64,000 bases of DNA, taken from contig CP143946.1 of NCBI GenBank assembly GCA_036419695.1, forward strand, positions 1,730,001 through 1,794,000. The letters run 5' to 3'. The DNA comes from [Clostridium] symbiosum. Its GTDB lineage: Bacteria > Bacillota > Clostridia > Lachnospirales > Lachnospiraceae. Shown one piece after another: positions 36,184 through 45,278 of this stretch. Within the stretch, counting starts at the first letter, position 1; each line of letters begins with the position of its first letter. The notes beneath the pieces are model-generated. The model did not search any database. It was not told the origin of the DNA and saw nothing but the letters and a program-made list of their open reading frames with translations. The position numbers were made by a program, and so were the translations under genes.

Positions 36184-38475
36184 GTGGCAGGAGTGGGAAA
36201 GAAGATTAAAATAGTAAAACAGAATCAGAAGGGAACAAAGGAAAAATTCTGGATTGCAGTGGCTCTCGTCAGTATGACGGTTTATATTATTTGGCGTCTT
36301 TTCTTCACGATACCGGATCACAATGTATATGGATGGCTGGCAACGATATGCGGTATTTTTCTGGCAGTCTCGGAGACAATCTCCATGCTGGAAGGAACAG
36401 AGCATTTTGCAAGGCTCGGGAAAAAATCGGTTCCGGATATGCCGGTGGTGCCTCTCGACTGGTATCCGGATGTAGATATTCTGATTGCAACCCATAATGA
36501 GGAGACGGAACTTCTTTATAAAACCGTCAACGGCTGTAAGCATATGGATTATCCCGATAAAAAGAAAGTACATATCTATATCTGTGATGATGGGAACCGC
36601 CCGGAAATGGCGGAACTGGCAAGAAAGATGAAGGTGGGATATTTTGGACTGGCCGATAATAAGGAGGCGAAGGCTGGAAATCTGAATCACGCCCTGAGTA
36701 AAACATCGTCTCCATGGATTGTGACGTTCGACTCGGATATGATCCCGACCCATGAGTTTCTGATGGAGACGGTACCTTATATTTTTCTGCCGCGTGTAAA
36801 GAAGATGGATGATGGGACATGGGCGGAGCGCACGGAGGAAGAGATCGATGAGAAGTATAAGATTGGCTTTATCCAGACGCCGCAGAGTTTCTATAATCCT
36901 GATATGTTCCAGTACAATTTTTTCAGTGAAACAAGGATTCCCAATGAACAGGATTTTTTCTTCCGTGAAATCAATGTCGGCAGAAATAATGCCAATGCTC
37001 CGATTTATGCCGGTTCTAATACGTTAATTTCCAGGGAAGCCCTGGACTCTGTCGGAGGAATTGCAACCGGGACGATTACAGAGGATTTTGAAACGGGAAT
37101 TAAAATTCAGGCAAAAGGCTACACCTGCTATGCGGTCGATAAAACGCTTGCACACGGACTTGCGCCGACGGACATCGACAACCTGATAAAACAGCGTATA
37201 CGATGGGGACGCGGCTGTATTACCTCTCTGCGACGCACCAACCTTTTGTTCAACCCTCATATAAAGTTGAATGCCAAAATCAGCTATCTGGCCTGCTGGA
37301 TGTACTGGTGGACATTTTTCAGAAGATTTATCTACATTGTGTCCCCAATCCTCTTTATTCTGTTCGGGATACCGGTTGTAATCTGCAGCCTCAGGGAACT
37401 GGTTTTTATCTGGTTTCCATCCTATGTCCTTTATAACCAGGCATTGAAAGTGACATCCGGTAAGATTAGAAATAAGAGATGGAGTAATACGGTGGATACC
37501 GTTATATTCCCATATATGATTATACCTGTTCTACTGGAAACACTGTTTATCAGACAGAAGAAATTTAATGTTACGAGTAAAACGCGTGATACGGTCAGAC
37601 ATTCAGATATGATGCTGGCAACGCCGCAGATTATTCTTCTGGTATTTGATGTGGCGGCGCTAATCATAGCCGCAATGAACGCCTTCCAGACCGGCAACTA
37701 CGGAGCGGCCGTACTCATCTACTGGCTGATGCTTAATGCCCAGCATCTTATTATGGCTTTGTTCTTCATGTCGGGGCGTCGCAATCTGCGTACCACGGAT
37801 CGTTTTTATGTCCGTGTTCCGGTTGAGATTTCATACCAGGGCAAACAGTTCTACGGTGTGACAACGGATCTGTCGGAGACAGGTCTGGCTGTGCTTTGTG
37901 ATAAATCTATCTATATGCCTCATGGTGAAGAGCAGATGACGATCCGGCTAAAGACGGAACGATATGAAGCGGAACTGGGGGCAAAGTGCGTGCATGTACA
38001 AAAACAGGGGGATAAATGGAAATATGGAATTCAAATTACCGGTATGGAGGGAGATAACAGGGACAGCTATTTCCAGATTGTTTATGATCGCGATCACAGC
38101 CTGGCGAAGACGATGAGCCCGTCCGTCAGCATAATTGATGATATCTTCCTGAATGTCCAGAAACGTTCCACGCATGTGGAAAATTCCAAGAGGCAGCTTC
38201 CGAGAGTTGAATTGAATCGAACAATGCAGACTGTGGATGGAAGAGAAGTTTTTGTACGGAATTGTAACTATGAGTATTTACTTGTTAAAGAAGAAATGAA
38301 TCTGCCGGAGGCTATGGAGATACGAATTCCGGGTAGTGACAATGTGATGAAATGCATAAAAGCAGGGAACAAGGCCGGGCTGTACCGTCTGGATAATTGG
38401 AAGGAACTGCTTTTTTCGGACGCGTTTGATCTGATTTTTGCCCTGGCAGAAGAGAAAAAAGATAAGGTCAGTTGA
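36184..38475 (+). CDS. ccsA: cellulose synthase-like glycosyltransferase with PilZ domain (BcsA/CcsA-like)
   Basis: The protein has 763 residues and starts at GTG 36184 or, with a better-spaced ribosome site, GTG 36193. Membrane helices flank a GT2 catalytic domain with the processive set: D135/D136 (ICDDG), DSD at 183-185, TED at 299-301 and QRIRW at 337-341. A PilZ domain follows with RFYVR (R540, R544) and DLSETG (562-567), the c-di-GMP signature. Thus chain synthesis is probably switched on by c-di-GMP. A further C-terminal region (about 680-763) begins with RQLPR and looks like a second, degenerate PilZ barrel. With MBOAT, AlgX-like and GH5 genes downstream it matches the clostridial cellulose synthase locus; the exact polymer is inferred. 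Confidence 0.9.
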   Translation: MAGVGKKIKIVKQNQKGTKEKFWIAVALVSMTVYIIWRLFFTIPDHNVYGWLATICGIFLAVSETISMLEGTEHFARLGKKSVPDMPVVPLDWYPDVDILIATHNEETELLYKTVNGCKHMDYPDKKKVHIYICDDGNRPEMAELARKMKVGYFGLADNKEAKAGNLNHALSKTSSPWIVTFDSDMIPTHEFLMETVPYIFLPRVKKMDDGTWAERTEEEIDEKYKIGFIQTPQSFYNPDMFQYNFFSETRIPNEQDFFFREINVGRNNANAPIYAGSNTLISREALDSVGGIATGTITEDFETGIKIQAKGYTCYAVDKTLAHGLAPTDIDNLIKQRIRWGRGCITSLRRTNLLFNPHIKLNAKISYLACWMYWWTFFRRFIYIVSPILFILFGIPVVICSLRELVFIWFPSYVLYNQALKVTSGKIRNKRWSNTVDTVIFPYMIIPVLLETLFIRQKKFNVTSKTRDTVRHSDMMLATPQIILLVFDVAALIIAAMNAFQTGNYGAAVLIYWLMLNAQHLIMALFFMSGRRNLRTTDRFYVRVPVEISYQGKQFYGVTTDLSETGLAVLCDKSIYMPHGEEQMTIRLKTERYEAELGAKCVHVQKQGDKWKYGIQITGMEGDNRDSYFQIVYDRDHSLAKTMSPSVSIIDDIFLNVQKRSTHVENSKRQLPRVELNRTMQTVDGREVFVRNCNYEYLLVKEEMNLPEAMEIRIPGSDNVMKCIKAGNKAGLYRLDNWKELLFSDAFDLIFALAEEKKDKVS

Positions 38476-38490
38476 AAGGGGTAAACAATT

Positions 38491-39915
38491 TTGGTTTTCT
38501 CCAGTATTGTATTTTTATTTTATTTTTTACCGGCGGTGCTGGTTTTGTATTATACGGTTTTACGGTTCAGCATCAGGCTTAGAAATTTTTTCCTGTTGTT
38601 GGCGAGTATCTTCTTTTATGCATGGGGAGAACCGTATTATGTCATTCTTCTGATAGGAAGCTGTATATTTAACTGGGCTGTGGCCCTGGCGCTTTCCAGA
38701 TGGGAAAAAGCAGGGAAAATATGGCTCTTAATCGGCTGCGTAGGAAATCTCGGGGTGCTGTTTTTATTTAAATATTTAAATTTTGTGCTGTCGATCCTGA
38801 ATGGTCTTATGGGTACAAATTTAAGATTATCGGTATCTCTTCTAATGCCGATAGGAATTTCGTTTTTTACGTTTCAGGCTCTCAGTTATGTGATCGATGT
38901 ATACCGCGGGACTGCACAGGTTCAGAAAAATCTTCTGAATGTAGCTTTGTATATCTCTTTTTTTCCACAGCTGGTAGCCGGGCCGATTGTGCGATATAAT
39001 ACAGTTGAACAACAAATACTGAGCCGGACCCATTCATGGGAGCTGTTTTCATCCGGCAGTACGCGCTTTGTACAGGGTCTTGCTAAAAAGCTGGTTTTAG
39101 CAAATTCCTTTGCCATAGTTGCAGACAATATTTATTCGATGACGAACGCGGGACACAGGCTTATGGCTATCCCGGTTACGCTTGCCTGGCTTGGCTCATT
39201 TGCTTATACGCTGCAGATTTTCTTTGATTTTTCCGCGTATTCGGATATGGCAATAGGCCTTGGAAGAATGTTTGGATTCCGTTTTGAGGAGAACTTCTCC
39301 TATCCCTATATATCACGTTCTATCGGAGAATTCTGGAGACGGTGGCATATTTCGCTGGGAACATGGTTCAAAGAATACGTATACATTCCGCTTGGCGGTT
39401 CAAGAGTTGAAAGTAAGAGCAAGATGATCCAGAATATGCTGATTGTCTGGATTCTGACCGGTTTGTGGCATGGGGCGGCATGGAATTTCCTGTTCTGGGG
39501 GCTGATTAATTTTGCATTTCTGGTATTGGAACGTCTGTTTGAACTGGAAAAGAGGGAGAGTAAATCGGTTTGGAGACATGTTTATGCTCTTTTTGTAGTT
39601 AATATGGGCTGGGTGCTGTTTCGCTGCGAGAGTTTTTATCAGTTGAAAGAGTATTTGGGAAATATGTTCTGGATGAATCACAATGGCTTTTTTAGTCCTT
39701 ATACCTGGATGTTTTTGAAAGAATATGCGGTATTGTGGGGAGTTGGCATTCTGCTGTGCACACCGGCCGTAAAACAAGCCGGTATGCGATGGTGTGGCAG
39801 ATACCCTAAACAGGCTCAGGCGCTATATCCATTGGGAATGACGGTTTTGTTTGTGATCTCGGTAATCTATATTTCCAAAAGCGGTTACAATCCGTTTATT
39901 TACTTTAATTTCTAA
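38491..39915 (+). CDS. MBOAT-family O-acetyltransferase (AlgI/CcsH-like)
   Basis: The protein has 474 residues and about 11-12 membrane helices. The start is TTG 38491, supported by GAAAGGGG eight bases earlier. Family blocks are visible: PIGISFFTFQALSYVIDVYRG, FFPQLVAGPIVRY, FFDFSAYSDMAIGLGRMFGF and FWRRWHISLGTWFKEYVYIPLGG, and the catalytic histidine of LTGLWHGAAWNF. AlgI-type proteins pass acetyl groups across the membrane to a partner that decorates polysaccharide. The partner is encoded next. This suggests the cellulose-like polymer is acetylated, as in Pseudomonas Wss systems. Confidence 0.92.
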   Translation: MVFSSIVFLFYFLPAVLVLYYTVLRFSIRLRNFFLLLASIFFYAWGEPYYVILLIGSCIFNWAVALALSRWEKAGKIWLLIGCVGNLGVLFLFKYLNFVLSILNGLMGTNLRLSVSLLMPIGISFFTFQALSYVIDVYRGTAQVQKNLLNVALYISFFPQLVAGPIVRYNTVEQQILSRTHSWELFSSGSTRFVQGLAKKLVLANSFAIVADNIYSMTNAGHRLMAIPVTLAWLGSFAYTLQIFFDFSAYSDMAIGLGRMFGFRFEENFSYPYISRSIGEFWRRWHISLGTWFKEYVYIPLGGSRVESKSKMIQNMLIVWILTGLWHGAAWNFLFWGLINFAFLVLERLFELEKRESKSVWRHVYALFVVNMGWVLFRCESFYQLKEYLGNMFWMNHNGFFSPYTWMFLKEYAVLWGVGILLCTPAVKQAGMRWCGRYPKQAQALYPLGMTVLFVISVIYISKSGYNPFIYFNF

Positions 39916-39931
39916 TTCAGAGAGGAGATAC

Positions 39932-41161
39932 ATGGAAGAAAACAATAAAAAGGGAAAGTCTATATTTTCCATATTATTTTTAATATGCCTGTTCTCCTTT
40001 GCAGCTTTTAACATTATTTGCAGGGGGCCGGAGCTCATGAAAGAGCTGAGGAAGGTAAAGCCTGACTTTCATGAACCTAAACAGGCAATTGCTGTGATTG
40101 AAAGGGAGATGAGTGAGAAATTGTTCTTCCGTTATCCTTTGATTGAAGGATACGGGGCACTGCAGCTTATAATGGGGAAAAAGGAAGAGAATGCTTTTTC
40201 TAATATAAAGGGAAAAGATGGAATGCTCTACGATGCCAGTTTTTGGAACGGCTTTGGTGATGATCAGAAGGAACTGGCCGTGAGAACACGAAGACTGCAT
40301 GACCTGTTAGAGGAAGAGGGGACAGAAATGGGGGTTGTCCTTTTCCCGATGAAGTTACCGGAAGAACAGGAACGATACTATGGACTGCCATATAATGATT
40401 TCTCAAAATTAGCGGGGGATTTTGCATCATGGCTTCGTTACTACAAAGTTCCTGTGTTGGATTTAAGAAATATATGTAAAATTAGCGGATTAACACACCA
40501 GGAAGCTTTTTTCAAAACAGATCATCATTGGACTCCTATAGCGGCTTTTTCCGGATATTGTAATATTATTAACTGGATGGAGCAATCTTTTGATGTTTCT
40601 CTGGATCCTGATTACAAATTGCGTGATCTCGGAAATTATAATCAGGTAACATTTCCCAATTATATGCTGGGGTCACAAGGACGTGAGACCGGCGTGATAT
40701 TTGCAGGCGGAGCGGAAGATTATACTGTAATTTACCCGGAATATCAGGGGGATTATCTGCTGTGGCGGGGAGATATTGAAGATTATAAAGAATATACCGG
40801 TGGATTTGAAGAAGCTTTACTTAAACTGGATGTGAATGAAGATAGTCTTAGCGGTATCTACAGTGGAAACGGAGAGACGGTTTATCTGCATAAGGGGGTT
40901 GATAATTATGTTTCCATACGGAACTTGGAAAACGGGTCAAAGAAGAAAATTCTCCTTCTGCGCGATTCTTATGCCACACCTGTAGGGGCATTTTTAGCTC
41001 AGTCTTTTGAACAGGTTGATATGCTTTGGACGCTGCAGCTGAGTGAAGAGGAGCTTATGGATTTTCTGACAAAAAATCACTATGATTATGTATTACTGGC
41101 TCTTTATCCTGAGAACCTGAAGGGAGCGGCATTTCCTTTTGGAATGGAGGAAACACCATGA
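39932..41161 (+). CDS. AlgX/AlgJ-like polysaccharide O-acetylation protein (DHHW family)
   Basis: The protein has 409 residues. An N-terminal membrane anchor (about 12-30) is followed by an SGNH-hydrolase-like domain outside the membrane. The family's DHHW motif is present in FKTDHHWTPIAA, and the serine of LLLRDSYATP (near residue 348) fits the nucleophile. Such proteins receive acetyl groups from the MBOAT partner and transfer them to the polymer. The stop overlaps the GH5 start (ATGA), so the two are translationally coupled. Confidence 0.87.
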   Translation: MEENNKKGKSIFSILFLICLFSFAAFNIICRGPELMKELRKVKPDFHEPKQAIAVIEREMSEKLFFRYPLIEGYGALQLIMGKKEENAFSNIKGKDGMLYDASFWNGFGDDQKELAVRTRRLHDLLEEEGTEMGVVLFPMKLPEEQERYYGLPYNDFSKLAGDFASWLRYYKVPVLDLRNICKISGLTHQEAFFKTDHHWTPIAAFSGYCNIINWMEQSFDVSLDPDYKLRDLGNYNQVTFPNYMLGSQGRETGVIFAGGAEDYTVIYPEYQGDYLLWRGDIEDYKEYTGGFEEALLKLDVNEDSLSGIYSGNGETVYLHKGVDNYVSIRNLENGSKKKILLLRDSYATPVGAFLAQSFEQVDMLWTLQLSEEELMDFLTKNHYDYVLLALYPENLKGAAFPFGMEETP

Positions 41162-42180
41162 AATATTTAAAAAATGTTCTGCTTTTAAGTGGTTTTACGA
41201 CAGCGCTGGCCGTACTCTGCGGCTGCAAAACCGCGGAAGGGGCAGAGAGTCCTGGCGTCAGCTCCCATGGCGCCCTGCATGTGGACGGCGCCTCCCTGAA
41301 GGATGAAAAGGGAAATACGATGGTATTACGGGGAACCAGCAGCCATGGAGTCACCTGGTACCCCAGATATCTGAACGGGAGCGCCATGGAGACGCTGTTC
41401 GGATTTGGAGCTAATGTACAGAGGCTCGCGATGTATATAGAGGCTCATAATGCGTATGTTGAAAATCCTGAACAGAGCCTTGACTATCTCTATATGGGGA
41501 TAGAAAGCGCTCTGGCCGCGGACATGTATGTAATTGTAGACTGGCATATTCTAAAGGACGGTAATCCCAATAAATATGCAGAAGAGGCGGTCACTTTTTT
41601 CGATGAAATCAGCCGCCATTACGGTGGAAATCCGGGTGTTTTGTACGAAATATGCAATGAACCAAACGGCGATACGAGTTGGGAAGATATCAGTAATTAT
41701 GCAGATAAAGTGATACCGGTGATACGCGCCAATGCGCCAGGAGCGGTAATCCTGGTTGGAACGCCGAAGTACTGTACCGATTTTTCAGGACCAATAGAAA
41801 CTCCCCTTAAGTATGAAAACATTATGTATACGATGCACCGGTATATCGATGTAACGAAAGAAAAGCCCTGTGACAACCAGAAGATAGAAGCAGTCGTAGA
41901 GAGCGGGATACCGATATTTGTCAGTGAATGGGGGACTGCGGTCGGTGAACAGGCATATCTGAAGGATGGCTCATATGACAGCGGGATGAAGACATACCAG
42001 GAGAATGCCCGGCCTTTTGTCGAGTATATGAAGGAGCACAACATCAGCTGGACCGCCTGGTCATTAAGTAACAAAAATGAGGCGCACAGTATGATAAGAA
42101 GTGACTGCCAAAAATACAGCGGATGGACTCAGGAAGATTTAACCGACTTCGGCAGGTTTATTTTTTCAGCATTCAAATGA
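41158..42180 (+). CDS. ccsZ: GH5-family endoglucanase lipoprotein (CcsZ-like)
   Basis: The protein has 340 residues with a lipoprotein signal (AVLCGC, lipid cysteine near 23). The GH5 (beta/alpha)8 fold is clear: RGTSSHGVTW, DWHIL, the acid/base Glu in YEICNEPNGD, the HRY histidine and the nucleophile Glu in FVSEWGTA. It would cut beta-1,4-glucan on the cell surface. Cellulose synthase operons need such an editing cellulase, so its place supports a cellulose-type product. It is the last gene of the operon; no clear terminator follows before the next gene. Confidence 0.93.
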   Translation: MKYLKNVLLLSGFTTALAVLCGCKTAEGAESPGVSSHGALHVDGASLKDEKGNTMVLRGTSSHGVTWYPRYLNGSAMETLFGFGANVQRLAMYIEAHNAYVENPEQSLDYLYMGIESALAADMYVIVDWHILKDGNPNKYAEEAVTFFDEISRHYGGNPGVLYEICNEPNGDTSWEDISNYADKVIPVIRANAPGAVILVGTPKYCTDFSGPIETPLKYENIMYTMHRYIDVTKEKPCDNQKIEAVVESGIPIFVSEWGTAVGEQAYLKDGSYDSGMKTYQENARPFVEYMKEHNISWTAWSLSNKNEAHSMIRSDCQKYSGWTQEDLTDFGRFIFSAFK

Positions 42181-42262
42181 GCCTGCATATAGATTAAACT
42201 GTGTATTGATAAGTCAAAACATAGATAAGCAAAGATCCAGGAAAATCTACAGGGAGGTATGA

Positions 42263-43105
42263 ATGGAAACTGCTCGTAAAATTACCGTACTATTTCTGCG
42301 CGTACTCGGTGTGTGCGCATTATGTGCCGCATTGATAGGCGGCTGGTATTTGTTAGAGAACCGGGGAGTAACAAAAAATGCCGAATTTATTTTCGTTGGA
42401 ACACAGGAGGATGCGGACTGTGCGGTATTCTTAAGCGGAGAGGACTGTGTTGTAATAGACACAGGGGAAGAAAAGGACGGCGCCCATATTCTGGAACTAC
42501 TTAAGGACAGGAATGTGGATAAAATCGACTGCCTGATTCTGACCCATCCCGATAAGGATCATATCGGCAGCGCCTCTTTTCTTGTGGACAGTATTCCTGT
42601 AACGGAGGTTATCACTCCCTATTATGAAGGGGAAAAACCGCTTTACCGGGATCTGCTTGACAAACTTGAAACGGAGCATATTCCCGTAGAATCGCTTTCC
42701 CGTGACCGCCTTTTCACCTTTGGCGAACTGGATATCCGCGTTTTCCCGCCGGAGGAATTCCATTATGATGAATCAAACGACTACTCCCTGGCGGCGCTGG
42801 TAAAGCACGGAGACGTGACGCTGTTTTTGGCAGGAGATGCCGAGAAGGAGCGTCTGGGGGAACTTTTGAAACTGGATCTGCCCCAGGTCAACGTATATAA
42901 GACGGCCCATCATGGGAGAAATTCCAAAAGAGGCGTAAAACTGATTGAAGAATTGAAACCGGAATACGCGGTGGTGACGGCGCAGGAGCCGGAGGACGAA
43001 ATCAGGGAAGCGTTCCGGGAAAGCGGAACAAAAGTCCTCACTACGGTTACACAGGATATCTCCTTTATGAGTGACGGAAAAAAGATTTCACCTGAAAATA
43101 AATGA
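42263..43105 (+). CDS. ComEC/Rec2-type metallo-beta-lactamase-fold hydrolase
   Basis: The protein has 280 residues. An N-terminal anchor helix (about 8-28) is followed by a metallo-beta-lactamase domain with the metal motif THPDKDHIGSA (HxxxDH), FLAGDAEKE and KTAHHGRNSKR. It resembles the detached nuclease-like domain of ComEC, often encoded as a stand-alone secreted protein in Clostridia. Substrate may be DNA or a nucleotide; unknown. GGGAGG precedes the ATG. It is probably expressed separately from the polysaccharide operon. Confidence 0.85.
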   Translation: METARKITVLFLRVLGVCALCAALIGGWYLLENRGVTKNAEFIFVGTQEDADCAVFLSGEDCVVIDTGEEKDGAHILELLKDRNVDKIDCLILTHPDKDHIGSASFLVDSIPVTEVITPYYEGEKPLYRDLLDKLETEHIPVESLSRDRLFTFGELDIRVFPPEEFHYDESNDYSLAALVKHGDVTLFLAGDAEKERLGELLKLDLPQVNVYKTAHHGRNSKRGVKLIEELKPEYAVVTAQEPEDEIREAFRESGTKVLTTVTQDISFMSDGKKISPENK

Positions 43106-43174
43106 GCCGGCCTGTAAAAATAAAAATAACCAGCAGAAATCAACAATTTAGTGGTATTTTCGCGTATAAACCAC

Positions 43175-43203
43175 TTGCAGAAAAATTTTACCTGTGATAT
43201 AGT
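43175..43203 (+). promoter_or_regulatory. promoter of rpsB-tsf
   Basis: TTGCAG (43175-43180) and the extended -10 TGATATAGT (hexamer 43198-43203) are 17 bp apart. A leader of about 150 nt follows and may carry S2-binding structure, as in other rpsB leaders. Confidence 0.75.
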
Positions 43204-43252
43204 ATAAAGGTTAAAAAATCACGCCGGACGGATTCTTAAGGACGGTGCTCCA

Positions 43253-43363
43253 ATGAAACAGGATGAAAAACGGCTGTCACAGGCCTTTTTGTTCTGCCAG
43301 GAGTCCCCGAGGAAGCAAAGAAGACGGCGGAAGAAGAAAACCAAATGGAGGAAAGAAACATGA
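43253..43363 (+). CDS. possible 36-codon basic leader ORF upstream of rpsB
   Basis: A frame of 36 codons starts at ATG 43253 with AAGGA about 10 bases before it. It ends in TGA overlapping the rpsB ATG. Its second half is extremely basic (RKQRRRRKKKTKWRKE). It could couple rpsB translation to leader reading, or be chance in a purine-rich ribosome-site region. Confidence 0.35.
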   Translation: MKQDEKRLSQAFLFCQESPRKQRRRRKKKTKWRKET

Positions 43364-44097
43364 GCGTTATTTCAATGAAGCAGTTACTGGAAGCTGGTGT
43401 ACATTTTGGTCACCAGACAAGAAGATGGAACCCTAAGATGGCTCCATACATCTACACAGAGAGAAACGGTATCCACATCATCGACTTACAGAAATCCGTA
43501 GGTTTGGTGGATGAAGCTTACAAGGCAGTAGCAGACATCGCAGCAGACGGCGGCACAATCCTGTTCGTAGGAACAAAGAAACAGGCTCAGGACGCTATCA
43601 AGACAGAAGCTGAGAGATGTGGAATGTTCTATGTAAATGAGAGATGGTTAGGCGGTATGCTTACCAACTTCAAGACCATCCAGAGCCGTATCGGAAGATT
43701 AAAACAGATCGAGACCATGTCTGAGGACGGAACATTTGATGTTCTTCCAAAGAAAGAAGTTATCGCTCTTAAGAAAGAGTGGGAGAAGCTCGAGAAGAAC
43801 CTTGGCGGTATCAAAGAGATGAAGAGAGTTCCGGACGCTATCTTCGTAGTAGATCCTAAGAAAGAAAGAATCTGCGTACAGGAAGCACACACACTGGGAA
43901 TTCCGTTAATCGGCATCATCGATACCAACTGTGATCCGGAAGAGCTTGACTATGTAATCCCGGGTAACGACGACGCTATCAGAGCCGTAAAATTAATCGT
44001 TTCCAGAATGGCAGACGCCGTTATCGAAGCAAGACAGGGCGAAGCAGAAGCTCCTGTATTCGAGGGCGAGGATGTTGCTGAAGCAGCAGAGGCATAA
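43360..44097 (+). CDS. rpsB: 30S ribosomal protein S2
   Basis: The protein has 245 residues beginning MSVISMKQLLEAGVHFGHQT, with RRWNPKMAPYIYTERNGIHIIDLQKS, the standard S2 opening. S2 binds late to the 30S head-platform region. A frame extended to 43345 exists, but AATGGAGGAAAG favours the ATG at 43360. It is followed by tsf, the conserved bacterial order. Confidence 0.98.
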   Translation: MSVISMKQLLEAGVHFGHQTRRWNPKMAPYIYTERNGIHIIDLQKSVGLVDEAYKAVADIAADGGTILFVGTKKQAQDAIKTEAERCGMFYVNERWLGGMLTNFKTIQSRIGRLKQIETMSEDGTFDVLPKKEVIALKKEWEKLEKNLGGIKEMKRVPDAIFVVDPKKERICVQEAHTLGIPLIGIIDTNCDPEELDYVIPGNDDAIRAVKLIVSRMADAVIEARQGEAEAPVFEGEDVAEAAEA

Positions 44098-44172
44098 TTA
44101 CCGCTGAATGTTTCAGGACAGGCAGAACACCATTGAAATTGGAAATGAAAAAATATACGGAGGGAATTAAAA

Positions 44173-45108
44173 ATGGCAGCAGTAACAGCAGCAATGGTAA
44201 AAGAATTACGTGAGACGACAGGCGCCGGCATGATGGATTGCAAGAAAGCTCTTGCAGCTACAGACGGTGATATGGATAAAGCGATTGAGTTCTTAAGAGA
44301 AAAAGGACTTGCAGGCGCAGCTAAGAAAGCTGGACGTATCGCAGCAGAGGGTATTGTAGCAACTACCTTATCCGAAGACGGCAAGAAGGCAGTTGTTGTA
44401 GAGGTTAACGCCGAGACAGACTTCGTAGCAAAGAACGAGAAGTTCCAGACCTACGTAGCAGATGTTGCGGCACAGGCACTCAACACAACGGCAGCGGACA
44501 TCGACGCTTTCTTAAATGAGAAGTGGGATAAGGAACCTTCCTTAACAGTTGCAGAAGCTCTTTCTTCCCAGATTTCCATTATCGGCGAGAACATGAAGAT
44601 CAGAAGATTTGCACAGATCGAAGAGGCTAACGGCTTTGTTGCTTCCTATATCCATGCAGGCGGAAAGATCGGCGTTTTAGTTGATGTTGAGACAGACGTA
44701 GTAAATGACGCTCTCAAAGAGATGGCTAAGAACGTTGCAATGCAGGCCGCTGCATTAAAACCATTATACACAAACAGAGACGAAGTGGATGCCGATTATA
44801 TCGAGAAAGAGACAGAGATTCTCACGGCAGCAGCTAAGAACGAGAAACCGGACGCCAATGACAAAATCATTGAGGGAATGGTAAGAGGACGTATCAACAA
44901 AGAATTAAAAGAGATCTGCTTACTTGATCAGGTTTATGTAAAAGCTGAAGACGGCAAACAGACCGTATCCCAGTACGTGGCAGAAGTTGCCAAGGCTAAT
45001 GGCGCGAAAGTGGCAGTTAAGAAGTTTGTACGCTTTGAGACAGGTGAAGGCCTTGAAAAGAAAGAAGAGAACTTCGCAGAAGAAGTAGCTAAACAGATGG
45101 GAATGTAA
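44173..45108 (+). CDS. tsf: translation elongation factor Ts
   Basis: The protein has 311 residues. The N-terminal UBA-like domain (VKELRETTGAGMMDCKKAL) and the TDFVAKNE core motif identify EF-Ts, which reloads EF-Tu by GDP/GTP exchange. GGAGGGAAT precedes the ATG. Forms the rpsB-tsf operon and ends before a strong terminator. Confidence 0.98.
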   Translation: MAAVTAAMVKELRETTGAGMMDCKKALAATDGDMDKAIEFLREKGLAGAAKKAGRIAAEGIVATTLSEDGKKAVVVEVNAETDFVAKNEKFQTYVADVAAQALNTTAADIDAFLNEKWDKEPSLTVAEALSSQISIIGENMKIRRFAQIEEANGFVASYIHAGGKIGVLVDVETDVVNDALKEMAKNVAMQAAALKPLYTNRDEVDADYIEKETEILTAAAKNEKPDANDKIIEGMVRGRINKELKEICLLDQVYVKAEDGKQTVSQYVAEVAKANGAKVAVKKFVRFETGEGLEKKEENFAEEVAKQMGM

Positions 45109-45116
45109 TGCTAGAT

Positions 45117-45154
45117 AACAACGAAAAGTAGGAACGACGAACTTTTCATTGCAA
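45117..45154 (-). repeat. small terminator-associated hairpin repeat, copy 3 (minus, diverged loop)
   Basis: On the minus strand it reads CAATGAAAAGT, a different loop, then CTTTTCGTTGTT. The stem-forming ends match the copies at 11019 and 27531 while the loop is changed. It lies between the tsf stop codon and its terminator. Confidence 0.6.
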
Positions 45155-45156
45155 TA

Positions 45157-45193
45157 AAATCCCATGGCGGATAACCATGGGATTTTATTTTTT
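45157..45193 (+). terminator. terminator of rpsB-tsf
   Basis: AAAATCCCATGG pairs with CCATGGGATTTT around a short loop and is followed by a T-rich run. Confidence 0.93.
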
Positions 45194-45278
45194 AGCAGAC
45201 AATGTCCGCACACGGGTGACAAATGTATTTCAAATGTCCATTTTTTGCCACCCCGACTCACAGGAAAGGAGAGATATC

